Shown in pieces: positions 28,895-35,070 of a DNA stretch of 35,070 nucleotides; the first letter of the stretch is position 1; every line of letters begins with the position of its first letter. Origin of the DNA: a virus; IMG/VR virus record IMGVR_UViG_3300031857_000664, positions 1 to 35,070 of that record. The stretch is one strand, 5' to 3'. The notes beneath the pieces are model-generated. The model saw nothing but the letters and a program-made list of their open reading frames with translations. It was not told the DNA's origin and made no database searches. Made by a program: the position numbers and the translations under genes.

Positions 28895-28922
28895 ATCGTA
28901 CATAGGCGCTTCCAGTTGGCAA
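28895..28922 (-). promoter_or_regulatory. GGAAGC-type promoter, leftward
   Basis: On the minus strand TTGCCA, 3 nt, GGAAGC, 7 nt, TACGAT (16-nt spacer). The spacing equals that of the promoters at 18613 and 23982. Confidence 0.6.
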
Positions 28923-28950
28923 CCGGAGCGCATCCCACCACCGCAGACCC

Positions 28951-29523
28951 ATGACCACCACCCCCCTTCCCGTCGAGGCCCCGGCGCCCTCCCTGTTCGC
29001 CCTGGCCGGTGAGGCCATGGCCCTGCAGCGGCAGATCAGTGAACTGGCCGAAGGCCTGCACACCGAGGATGGTGACCTCAACACCGACACCGCTGGCGCC
29101 CTCGAGGCCCTGCTGCTGAGCGAGGCCGGCAATCGCGAGGCCCTGCAGCGCAAGGCTGACGCCTACTGCTGGGTGATCGCCCAGCTGCGGGCTCAGGCCG
29201 CCTACCGACGGGCCGAGAGCGACCGCCTGCGCGACCTGGCCGACGTGGACGCCCGCCGGGCTGACGCCCTGCAGGAGCGGTTGCTGGCCGCCCTGGCCGG
29301 CATCGATCCCGACGCCACCCGCTGGAGCCTGCCGGCGCATGAGCTCACCAGCCGCCGCACCGAGAGTGTGGCGATCGACCCGGATGCCGAGCTGCCGCCG
29401 GAGTTCCTCCGCGAGCGGCGGACCTACGCGCCGGACAAGACCGCGCTGAAGGCCGCCCTCAAGGCTGGGCAGGCCGTGCCGGGGGCGGAGCTGGTGACGG
29501 GCCGGTCCTGGTCGATCCGCTGA
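28951..29523 (+). CDS. Siphovirus Gp157-family protein
   Basis: The 190-residue product matches the Gp157 plan. An N-terminal LFALAGEAMALQRQISELAE is followed by a helical middle with REALQRKADAYCWVIAQLRA and a long coiled coil (SDRLRDLADVDARRADALQE, RLLAALAG). The end has LPPEFLRERRTYAPDKTALK, AALKAGQAVPGAELV and RSWSIR. The family has been linked to phage resistance or DNA metabolism in siphophages, but its role is not settled. It starts after GCATCCCACCACCGCAGACCC. Confidence 0.8.
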   Translation: MTTTPLPVEAPAPSLFALAGEAMALQRQISELAEGLHTEDGDLNTDTAGALEALLLSEAGNREALQRKADAYCWVIAQLRAQAAYRRAESDRLRDLADVDARRADALQERLLAALAGIDPDATRWSLPAHELTSRRTESVAIDPDAELPPEFLRERRTYAPDKTALKAALKAGQAVPGAELVTGRSWSIR

Positions 29524-29547
29524 TTGCCGCGAACTTTCGTAAAGCGA

Positions 29548-29576
29548 TCGCCATTGGCATTGGAAGCGGCTATAGT
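29548..29576 (+). promoter_or_regulatory. GGAAGC-type promoter for the small-ORF block
   Basis: ATTGGAAGC then TATAGT with only 3 nt between. A TCGCCA 17 nt before the -10 can act as -35. A GCGATCGC palindrome overlaps it. Confidence 0.5.
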
Positions 29577-29621
29577 TCGGTCATGGGGCAACCCCCCGCG
29601 CACCACCACCCGCCACGAACC

Positions 29622-29948
29622 ATGGCCACCCTCACCGCTCCCGCCCTCGCCGTCGAGGCCATCACCGACCTCGACGACCTCCTCGATCACCACCTCTGCG
29701 CCGTCATTGAGACGGGCGAGGCGGTGGAGGACGAGCTGCAGTCGCGCTTTCAGTTCGCCTCCGAGGCGTTTGAAGACTGCGCCGACGACAGCGACGTCCT
29801 GCAGATGGGCGCCCTGTTCATCGCCGACGGAGCGCCGTTCGTCATCACGATCAGCGAGCCCTTCGACGAGGAGGCCGCCGATCGCGAGGAGGCCGAGTAC
29901 CGCCGCGACATGGCCCAGCTCTGGGCCGCCCACGGCCCCGGCCGCTGA
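29622..29948 (+). CDS. Small acidic protein
   Basis: The 108-residue product is strongly acidic (ITDLDDLLDHHLCAVIETGE, FEDCADDSDVLQMGALFIAD, FDEEAADREEAEYRRDMAQL). The ATG at 29622 is chosen because of the leader GCGCACCACCACCCGCCACG. Acidic phage proteins of this size sometimes mimic DNA, but nothing here proves that. It is the first gene of the small-ORF block. Confidence 0.55.
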   Translation: MATLTAPALAVEAITDLDDLLDHHLCAVIETGEAVEDELQSRFQFASEAFEDCADDSDVLQMGALFIADGAPFVITISEPFDEEAADREEAEYRRDMAQLWAAHGPGR

Positions 29949-29996
29949 GCCGGGCCACTCCGCTTTCCAACCTGAACCGCCACCACCACAACAGCC

Positions 29997-30335
29997 ATGG
30001 CCGCCACCCCCCTCGCCCCTGTCACCACCACCGGCCCCGCCGTCTACCCCGGCGCCCAGCCGATGGCCTCCGAGCAGGTGGACGCCCGCCTGACCCGGCT
30101 GGATCATCTGCTGGCCAATGTGAAGCAGGTGGACGCCCTGCTGGCCCAGCTGGAGCATCTGCTGGCCGAGCTGGAGGCCGCCAGCAACTCGTTGGCCGCC
30201 GCCGCCGCCAACTCGTTGGCCGCCACCAGCCGGGGCGCTGCCGGTGCCCCCGAGACCGCCCGCTACCTGCCCGGCGATTCCAGCCGCCCCTCCGAGGTGG
30301 CTGAGCTCGGTGACGTTTCTGACTGCCCCTTCTGA
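29997..30335 (+). CDS. Coiled-coil protein with SSB-like C-terminal tip
   Basis: The 112-residue protein has leucine-rich helical repeats (RLTRLDHLLANVKQVDALLA, QLEHLLAELEAASNSLAA) that come from partly repeated DNA. It ends ELGDVSDCPF, which resembles the acidic D-x-PF tip of SSB. It starts after CCGCCACCACCACAACAGCC. The stop is shared with the next start (TGATG). It may oligomerise and bind partners of SSB. This is an inference. Confidence 0.55.
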   Translation: MAATPLAPVTTTGPAVYPGAQPMASEQVDARLTRLDHLLANVKQVDALLAQLEHLLAELEAASNSLAAAAANSLAATSRGAAGAPETARYLPGDSSRPSEVAELGDVSDCPF

Positions 30336-30541
30336 TGGCTCCCTACCTCAACGAACCGGTCGCCCTCCTGCTGGGCGACCAGCTTTCCTCCGCGATCACC
30401 ACAGCTCAGGCCATGGCCGAGAACGCGATCGCCCTCGAGGAGGAGATCACCCCCAGCGCCGCCATGCAGCTGCACCAGCAGCTGGTCGAGCTGGAGGCGT
30501 GCATCGCCCGCGCCGCGGGTCTCACCCCCATCGAGTCATGA
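30335..30541 (+). CDS. Small helical protein
   Basis: The 68-residue protein starts in the TGATG overlap and is fully helical (LLGDQLSSAITTAQAMAENA, IALEEEITPSAAMQLHQQLV). No family was recognised. It overlaps the next gene by ATGA. Confidence 0.5.
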   Translation: MAPYLNEPVALLLGDQLSSAITTAQAMAENAIALEEEITPSAAMQLHQQLVELEACIARAAGLTPIES

Positions 30542-30768
30542 CCGGAGCCCTCGCCGCCATCTTCACCACCGCCGGGCTGGTGATGCTCGGCCTCAACTCC
30601 GGACTGGTCGGCACCGCCGCCCTGCTCCGCCAGCGCCTGGCCCACCACCACACCCTCAGCCAGCCATGCCCGACACCCTCGACCGATCGCTTCTCCGCGA
30701 TCCCCCAGCCGCCGACCTCGATCGACTTGTGCAGCTCCGCCGCTCACTCCCGCTCACTGAACCGGTGA
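30538..30768 (+). CDS. Small membrane protein
   Basis: The frame starts in an ATGA overlap and encodes a hydrophobic segment (GALAAIFTTAGLVMLGLNSG, LVGTAALL). It then becomes low complexity while overlapping the next gene by ~100 bp. The membrane segment is credible. The C-terminal part may be incidental. Confidence 0.4.
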   Translation: MTGALAAIFTTAGLVMLGLNSGLVGTAALLRQRLAHHHTLSQPCPTPSTDRFSAIPQPPTSIDLCSSAAHSRSLNR

Positions 30769-30911
30769 GCGTGGCCACCCTCGCCAGCTTGTGGGGCTGC
30801 TCCCAGCTGCTGGCGACCGCCCGCCTGGGCCGCCTCGATCGGCTGGGCCTGGCAGACGTCCGGCAGGTGGGCTTCACCAGCTTCCTGGTGCTGCCTAAGG
30901 GGGTCCGGTGA
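30666..30911 (+). CDS. Small winged-helix-like protein
   Basis: The 81-residue protein has PVSVATLASLWGCSQLLATA then RLGRLDRLGLADVRQVGF, a helix-turn-helix followed by a strand pair as in winged helices. It starts after GCCCACCACCACACCCTCAG, inside the previous frame. A DNA-binding regulator is likely. Its stop overlaps the next GTG start. Confidence 0.55.
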   Translation: MPDTLDRSLLRDPPAADLDRLVQLRRSLPLTEPVSVATLASLWGCSQLLATARLGRLDRLGLADVRQVGFTSFLVLPKGVR

Positions 30912-31141
30912 CCTGCGCCGTGACCTGCGCCACCTGCACCTATGGCCGGGTGAGCTCTGACGGCCTGATCGAGTGCCGCCGCCATGCCCCCAGCGCCACA
31001 GCCGAGTCCTTCGGCCTGCCCGTCCGTGGGCAACACCCCCAGGCCTGCTGGCCCCGCGTCACCGAATCCGACTGGTGCGGCGACTACCGATCCAAGCGCC
31101 CCATGTGCACCCCTGACCCCTTTGACGATCCCCTGGCATGA
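30908..31141 (+). CDS. Cysteine-rich small protein (C-x2-C...CRRHAP...DWCG type)
   Basis: The 77-residue product has CATCTYG, then LIECRRHAPSA, then PQACWPRVTESDWCGDYRSK. This spacing of cysteines with HAP and WP-V-x5-WCG is a small conserved phage/bacterial family that binds metal, probably zinc. The function is unknown. It starts with GTG in a GTGA overlap. Confidence 0.6.
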   Translation: MTCAVTCATCTYGRVSSDGLIECRRHAPSATAESFGLPVRGQHPQACWPRVTESDWCGDYRSKRPMCTPDPFDDPLA

Positions 31142-31392
31142 CCCTCCCCCGCGACCGATACAGCCTCCGCGTCAGTGAGCCCCAGTCCCGCTCCGGCCCC
31201 GGCCGCCGGCAGCAGCTGGTCTCAATGGAATCCTTCGGCCAGCACCAGATGGCCGATCTGCTGATGCGGATTGAGACCCTGCTGGCCCAGGGCTACATCC
31301 TCAGCATCAACCCCCCGGCGCAGATGCCGACGGTTGACGCCGCCGTCTGCCCCGACCCCTCCACCGCCTGCCTCACCGTCCTCGCCTCATGA
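31138..31392 (+). CDS. Small hypothetical protein
   Basis: The 84-residue product starts in an ATGA overlap. It has a basic N-terminus (RDRYSLRVSEPQSRSGPGRR) and a helix (FGQHQMADLLMRIETLLAQG) followed by YILSINPP. No family was recognised. Confidence 0.45.
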   Translation: MTLPRDRYSLRVSEPQSRSGPGRRQQLVSMESFGQHQMADLLMRIETLLAQGYILSINPPAQMPTVDAAVCPDPSTACLTVLAS

Positions 31393-31616
31393 ACGAGATC
31401 GTTTCCTGTCACCCCCGCGTCGCTGATCTGCGGGTCCACGCCCATTACGCCGGGGCCCAGGCCGCCGAGCTGGAAGCCCGCGCCGCTGAGGCCGAGCAGC
31501 AGGCCCAGACGCTGAGGCAGCAGGCCGCCGATGCTCGCCGCCGCTACTTCGGCTACCTCGTCCGGATCGACGAGCTGATGGGTGACACCCCCAGCGACTT
31601 CGCTCACCTGGCGTGA
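31389..31616 (+). CDS. Small coiled-coil protein
   Basis: The 75-residue product is almost a pure coiled coil (QAAELEARAAEAEQQAQTLR, QQAADARRRYFGYLVRIDEL). It starts in an ATGA overlap. A structural or adapter role is possible but not shown. Confidence 0.5.
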   Translation: MNEIVSCHPRVADLRVHAHYAGAQAAELEARAAEAEQQAQTLRQQAADARRRYFGYLVRIDELMGDTPSDFAHLA

Positions 31617-31642
31617 TCGCCTTTCCAACCGCAAGCACCACC

Positions 31643-31849
31643 ATGCGCCGCCCCCCTCCGCCTCGCCCCTGCCACCAGCGCCAAACGCTGGCCCAGCAGG
31701 TCGGCACTTACCTCCTCGACTGGCCCCTGCGCCGGATCGGGCTGGGTTTCGCCCTCGTCTTCGCCCTGATCCTGCTGCGGCCGGTGATCGCCGACGTCGT
31801 GCGCCACTGCGGCCCCACCGACTGGGCCGCCTGCCGGAGCGCGCGATGA
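31643..31849 (+). CDS. Small single-TM protein
   Basis: The 68-residue protein has a basic proline-rich N-terminus (RRPPPPRPCHQRQ) and one membrane helix (LGFALVFALILLRPVIADVV). The ATG at 31643 is preferred because of its leader GCAAGCACCACC. A GTG at 31613 coupled to the preceding gene would add ten residues. Confidence 0.5.
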   Translation: MRRPPPPRPCHQRQTLAQQVGTYLLDWPLRRIGLGFALVFALILLRPVIADVVRHCGPTDWAACRSAR

Positions 31850-32076
31850 GCAACCACCTACAAGCCCACAGCGTGCGTCGCCTGGCGGTCTGGCGCCGCT
31901 CCGGCACCGGCGGCGACTACATCGCGTGGCTCTCACGTCAGTGGGCCGCCTATGACGCCGCGCACGGGATCGCGGTCAGTGATCGGGTGTTCTCGCTGGT
32001 GACCTACCAGCAGCATCAGGAACGCTTCACCGCTTGGCTGGAGCAGCTGCAGCCGGTGGGGGAGGTGTCGGCGTGA
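31846..32076 (+). CDS. Small hypothetical protein
   Basis: The 76-residue protein starts in an ATGA overlap (SNHLQAHSVRRLAVWRRSGT, then GDYIAWLSRQWAAYDAAHG). It is aromatic and basic with a last helix (QQHQERFTAWLEQL). No family was recognised. Its stop overlaps the helicase start. Confidence 0.5.
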   Translation: MSNHLQAHSVRRLAVWRRSGTGGDYIAWLSRQWAAYDAAHGIAVSDRVFSLVTYQQHQERFTAWLEQLQPVGEVSA

Positions 32077-33488
32077 GCACCGCCTACCGCGACTTCCTGG
32101 AGCAGAAGATCCACACGGGCGCCGCCCATGGCTTCGAGCCGGTCTGGATGCCGGATGCTCTGTTCGACTTCCAGCGCTCTCTTGTGGACTGGGCTGTCCG
32201 CAAGGGTCGCGCCGCGATCTTCGCGGACTGCGGCCTGGGCAAGACCGCCATGCAGCTCACCTGGGCTGAGAACGTGGCCCGCTACACCGATCGCCCGGTC
32301 CTGATCCTGACGCCTCTCGCTGTGGGGCCGCAGACCATCCGCGAGGGTGAGAAGTTCGGGATCGAATGCCACCGCAGCAGCGACGGCAGCGTCCCAGGTC
32401 GGATCGTGATCACCAACTACGAGCGGTTGGAGCACTTCAACCCGGCCGACTTCGCTGGAGTGGTGTGCGACGAGTCCAGCATCCTCAAGAGCTTCGACGG
32501 GGCCCGCCGCAATGAGATAACCGGGTTCATGCGGAAGGTGCCCTATCGCCTCCTGGCCACCGCTACCGCCGCCCCAAACGACTTCATCGAACTCGGCACC
32601 AGCTCCGAAGCCCTGGGCTACATGGGCCACATGGACATGATGGCCCGGTTCTTCAAGAACGACCAGAACAACCTCACCAGCCGGCGCATGTACGGAGAGG
32701 CTCCGAAATGGCGGTTCAAGGGGCACGCAGAGACCCCGTTCTGGCGATGGGTCACCAGCTGGGCCCGAGCCTGCCGCAAGCCCTCTGATCTGGGCTTCCA
32801 TGACGGCCGCTTCTCCCTGCCACCCCTGCGGGAGGTGGACCACCTGATTGCCACCGAGACAGTGCCCGAGGGGATGCTGTTTGCGCTTCCGGCCACAGAC
32901 CTGCGGGAACAGCGGGCCGAGAAGAAGCGCACCGTCCGCGAGCGCTGCGAACAGGCCGCCGCCATGGTGGCCAGCACAGGAGAGCCTGCCCTGGTCTGGT
33001 GCCACCTCAACGAGGAGGGTGATCTGCTGGAGCAGTTGATCCCCGGCGCCATTCAGGTGTCCGGGTCGGATCGTGACGAGGTGAAGGAGCGGCGGTTGAT
33101 CGACTTCGCCGAAGGTCGCGCCCGCGTTCTGATCACCAAACCCAAGATCGGGGCCTGGGGGCTGAACTTCCAGCACTGCAACCACATCACCTACTTCCCG
33201 TCTCACAGCTTCGAGCAGTATTACCAGTCGGTTCGGCGCTGCTGGCGGTTCGGCCAGAAGCGGCCGGTCACCGTTGACATCGTGCTCACCGAAGGTGAAC
33301 GCCGAATCATGGAGAACCTGCACCGCAAGCGGCAGCAAGCCGAGCGCATGTTCTCCAGCCTCGTCACCGAGATGAACCACTCGCTGGAAATCCAGCGCAC
33401 CGCCTATCCCAACACCCCCATCAAGCTCCCATCATGGATGTCATCACGGACCGTTACGCCATCTACAACGGCGACTGCATCGAGGTGA
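32073..33488 (+). CDS. SF2/SNF2-type DNA helicase
   Basis: The product has 471 residues and starts with GTG in a GTGA overlap. Motif I is FADCGLGKTAMQL (GLGKT at 54-58). Motif II is CDESS (133-136), motif III is LATATAAPND (161-170), and the C-terminal lobe has LVWCHLNEEGDLLEQL and a SNF2-like motif VI (SVRRCWRFGQKRP). It should move along duplex DNA with ATP. Its end overlaps the methyltransferase start by 55 bp, so the two are made together. This pairing recurs in phages. It may help the methyltransferase act on replicating DNA. Confidence 0.85.
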   Translation: MSTAYRDFLEQKIHTGAAHGFEPVWMPDALFDFQRSLVDWAVRKGRAAIFADCGLGKTAMQLTWAENVARYTDRPVLILTPLAVGPQTIREGEKFGIECHRSSDGSVPGRIVITNYERLEHFNPADFAGVVCDESSILKSFDGARRNEITGFMRKVPYRLLATATAAPNDFIELGTSSEALGYMGHMDMMARFFKNDQNNLTSRRMYGEAPKWRFKGHAETPFWRWVTSWARACRKPSDLGFHDGRFSLPPLREVDHLIATETVPEGMLFALPATDLREQRAEKKRTVRERCEQAAAMVASTGEPALVWCHLNEEGDLLEQLIPGAIQVSGSDRDEVKERRLIDFAEGRARVLITKPKIGAWGLNFQHCNHITYFPSHSFEQYYQSVRRCWRFGQKRPVTVDIVLTEGERRIMENLHRKRQQAERMFSSLVTEMNHSLEIQRTAYPNTPIKLPSWMSSRTVTPSTTATASR

Positions 33489-34414
33489 TGCGCGGACTCC
33501 CAGGTGAGTCTGTCCACTTCTCCATCTACAGCCCACCCTTCGCTGGGCTGTATGTCTACAGCTCCAACGAGCGCGACATCAGCAACTGCAGCGACTACGA
33601 CCAGTTCATGAGCCACTACGGCTACGTGGTCAAAGAGCTGCACCGCCTGACCCTTCCGGGTCGCCTGACGGCTGTTCACTGCACAGACATCCCATCGGGT
33701 AACAGCGGCCAGGACTCCCTCATGGACCTGCCCGGCAAGATTATTGCCCTGCACGAGGCCCACGGCTGGCACTACGTCGCCCGACACACGATCTGGAAGG
33801 AGCCCCTGTGGGTTCGCAACCGGACGATGGTCAAGAACCTGGCCCACAAGACCATCGTTGACGATGCCGCCTTCGCTGGCGTTGCCTCCGCTGATTATCT
33901 GCTGATCTTCCGCCGCAGCGGCACCAACCCCATCCCGATCGCCAATCCCACGGGCCTCGACCACTACGCCGGCGAGTGCCCGATCCCTCAGGAGCTGCTG
34001 CGCTACAGGGGCTGGAAGGGAAAGCAGACGGAGAACCGCTACAGCCACTGGATCTGGCGCCGCTACGCCTCCTCGATCTGGGACGACATCAGCATGGGCC
34101 GGGTGCTGCCGTTCCGCGACAGCAAGGACCCTGATGACGAGAAGCACGTCCACCCCCTGCAACTGGACGTGATCGACCGGGCCATCTGCCTGCGCTCCAA
34201 CCCCGGCGAGACCGTCCTGACCCCCTTCATGGGTGTAGGCAGCGAGGTCTACGGAGCTGTGTCCCTCGGTCGCCGTGGCATCGGCATCGAGCTGAAGGAG
34301 AGCTACTTCAACCAGGCCGTGCGGAACATGGCGATCGCCGTGGAAGACACACGCGAGCCGGACCAGGTCGAGCTGTTCGACCTGGCCGAACACCTTGCGG
34401 AGTCGGTGGCATGA
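33434..34414 (+). CDS. DNA methyltransferase (beta-type N4-cytosine/N6-adenine)
   Basis: The product has 326 residues. Catalytic motif IV is YSPPF (residues 32-36) and precedes motif I, LTPFMGVGSEVYGAVSLG, near the C-terminus. That is the beta order. The start (ITDRYAIYNGDCIEVMRGLP) is typical of such enzymes. SPP motifs are more frequent in N4-cytosine enzymes, but the base cannot be assigned by eye. No restriction endonuclease is seen nearby, so it is an orphan methyltransferase that could protect phage DNA. Confidence 0.88.
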   Translation: MDVITDRYAIYNGDCIEVMRGLPGESVHFSIYSPPFAGLYVYSSNERDISNCSDYDQFMSHYGYVVKELHRLTLPGRLTAVHCTDIPSGNSGQDSLMDLPGKIIALHEAHGWHYVARHTIWKEPLWVRNRTMVKNLAHKTIVDDAAFAGVASADYLLIFRRSGTNPIPIANPTGLDHYAGECPIPQELLRYRGWKGKQTENRYSHWIWRRYASSIWDDISMGRVLPFRDSKDPDDEKHVHPLQLDVIDRAICLRSNPGETVLTPFMGVGSEVYGAVSLGRRGIGIELKESYFNQAVRNMAIAVEDTREPDQVELFDLAEHLAESVA

Positions 34415-34626
34415 CCGGCTCCCACCTCGACCACGCCACCCTCGGCCCGCACCGGTGGGCTTACGTGGCCGGTTGCTGGCGGCAGTGGTCCGATGTGCAG
34501 GCCGACTGGCTGCCATCGGCTCCGCCGCCGCCTGAAGCGCACCGCTTCAACTACCGCGAACGAGTGCTGAGCGTGCCCGCAGGTCAAGTGCTCAGCGCGC
34601 TGGCTGAACGCCGAGACAGCCAATGA
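34411..34626 (+). CDS. Small hypothetical protein
   Basis: The 71-residue product starts in an ATGA overlap with the methyltransferase gene. It is Trp-rich (RWAYVAGCWRQWSDVQADWL), has a Pro run (SAPPPPEAHRF) and ends in a helix. No family was recognised. Confidence 0.5.
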   Translation: MTGSHLDHATLGPHRWAYVAGCWRQWSDVQADWLPSAPPPPEAHRFNYRERVLSVPAGQVLSALAERRDSQ

Positions 34627-34838
34627 ACACCGCCGGCACCTGGTATCCGCCCACCGCCCTGATCGATCAGCTCCTCCCCACCACCTACCACCCCTCCGCC
34701 GGCACCGGCGGCAGCCTCCTCCATGCACTTCACCACCTCCCAGGCTCAGCTGACCACCGCCCTGCAGCTGGTCTCCCGCGCCATCGCCTCCCGCCCTTCG
34801 CACCCGGTCCTGGCGAACGTCCTCCTTTCCGCCTCTGA
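34623..34838 (+). CDS. Doubtful small ORF overlapping dnaN
   Basis: The frame starts in an ATGA overlap (NTAGTWYPPTALIDQLLP), but after ~45 residues it overlaps dnaN and becomes low complexity (PAAGLPRHRLPPFAPGPGER). It may serve only as a leader that brings ribosomes to dnaN. Confidence 0.25.
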   Translation: MNTAGTWYPPTALIDQLLPTTYHPSAGTGGSLLHALHHLPGSADHRPAAGLPRHRLPPFAPGPGERPPFRL

Positions 34839-35070
34839 CGACGGTCTGACCCTCACCGGTTACGACTTGTCCCTCGGCATCACCACCACCATCCCCGCCG
34901 CCGTCCTCACCCCCGGCGCCATCACCCTCCCCGCTCGCCTCCTCTCCGACATCGTGGGCCGTCTGCCTGCTGATTCACCCATCGGCGTGCAACAGCTCGA
35001 CGGCGATCAGGCGGAGCTCTCCAGCAACAGCGGCACCTACACCGTCCGGGGTATGCCCGCCGCCGACTAC
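34723..35070 (+). CDS. dnaN: DNA polymerase III sliding clamp (beta subunit), 3' end cut by the window
   Basis: The first 116 codons are present. They read HFTTSQAQLTTALQLVSRAI, ASRPSHPVLANVLLSASDDG, then LTGYDLSLGITTTIP, ITLPARLLSDIVGRLPADSP and GTYTVRGMPAADY. This is domain 1 of DnaN and resembles cyanobacterial clamps, with SRAIASRPSHPVLANVLL most characteristic. A phage-encoded bacterial-type clamp would hold polymerase on phage DNA. It comes at the end of the rightward gene block and after the methyltransferase, so it is a phage gene and not the chromosomal copy. Confidence 0.92.
   Translation, partial: MHFTTSQAQLTTALQLVSRAIASRPSHPVLANVLLSASDDGLTLTGYDLSLGITTTIPAAVLTPGAITLPARLLSDIVGRLPADSPIGVQQLDGDQAELSSNSGTYTVRGMPAADY

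Noticed and set aside
29544-29551. HIP1 (GCGATCGC) as proof of a cyanobacterial host
   Set aside because: Only about four sites were seen in 35 kb, little above what GC-rich DNA gives by chance. It is used as weak support only.

Overview
The window reads as about 35 kb of a temperate, tailed double-stranded DNA phage genome of a GC-rich picocyanobacterium (Cyanobium or freshwater Synechococcus type). Phage identity rests on capsid, tail-fibre, lysis, integrase and replication genes. The cyanobacterial assignment is weaker. It rests on the beta-clamp start at the right edge, on an attP core that resembles a cyanobacterial tRNA-Val(UAC), on the G+C-rich composition and on a few GCGATCGC (HIP1) sites. 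Because the integrase lies beside what looks like an intact attP with phage genes on both sides, this is probably an unintegrated phage genome and not an excised prophage edge.

Layout. 1-9800 (+): virion genes. These are a product pair joined by a -1 frameshift signal, a possible tail-completion protein, scaffold, major capsid protein, small virion proteins, a long collagen-like fibre, a seven-bladed beta-propeller and fibre accessory proteins. 9867-11927 (+): a lysis region with three small membrane proteins and a C39-like cysteine peptidase. 11928-13916 (-): two small genes and a tyrosine integrase. 13878-14126: attP. 14189-18366 (-): an operon that starts with a replication initiator carrying its own iterons and includes dCTP deaminase. 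18613-20307 (+): an excisionase-like protein, a paralogue of the 28.2 kb gene and a partner. 20309-20882: a non-coding array of three-hairpin modules. 21031-23793 (+): a putative regulator, then Erf, SSB and RusA. 24119-25698 (+): small regulatory or membrane proteins. 26346-28128: a 1.8-kb gene-free, strand-asymmetric TGCC-rich tract. 28184-28831 (-): the second paralogue. 28951-35070 (+): a Gp157-family gene, a tightly packed block of small ORFs, a helicase-methyltransferase pair and a phage DnaN clamp cut by the window edge.

Three signal systems recur. A promoter family has a GGAAGC element inside the spacer. A CGGMAACCT box lies about 20 nt before several start codons. CACCACC-rich leaders replace Shine-Dalgarno sequences before many early genes. 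The most unusual parts are the two non-coding regions, the hairpin-module array and the TGCC tract. Neither matches any element I can name.
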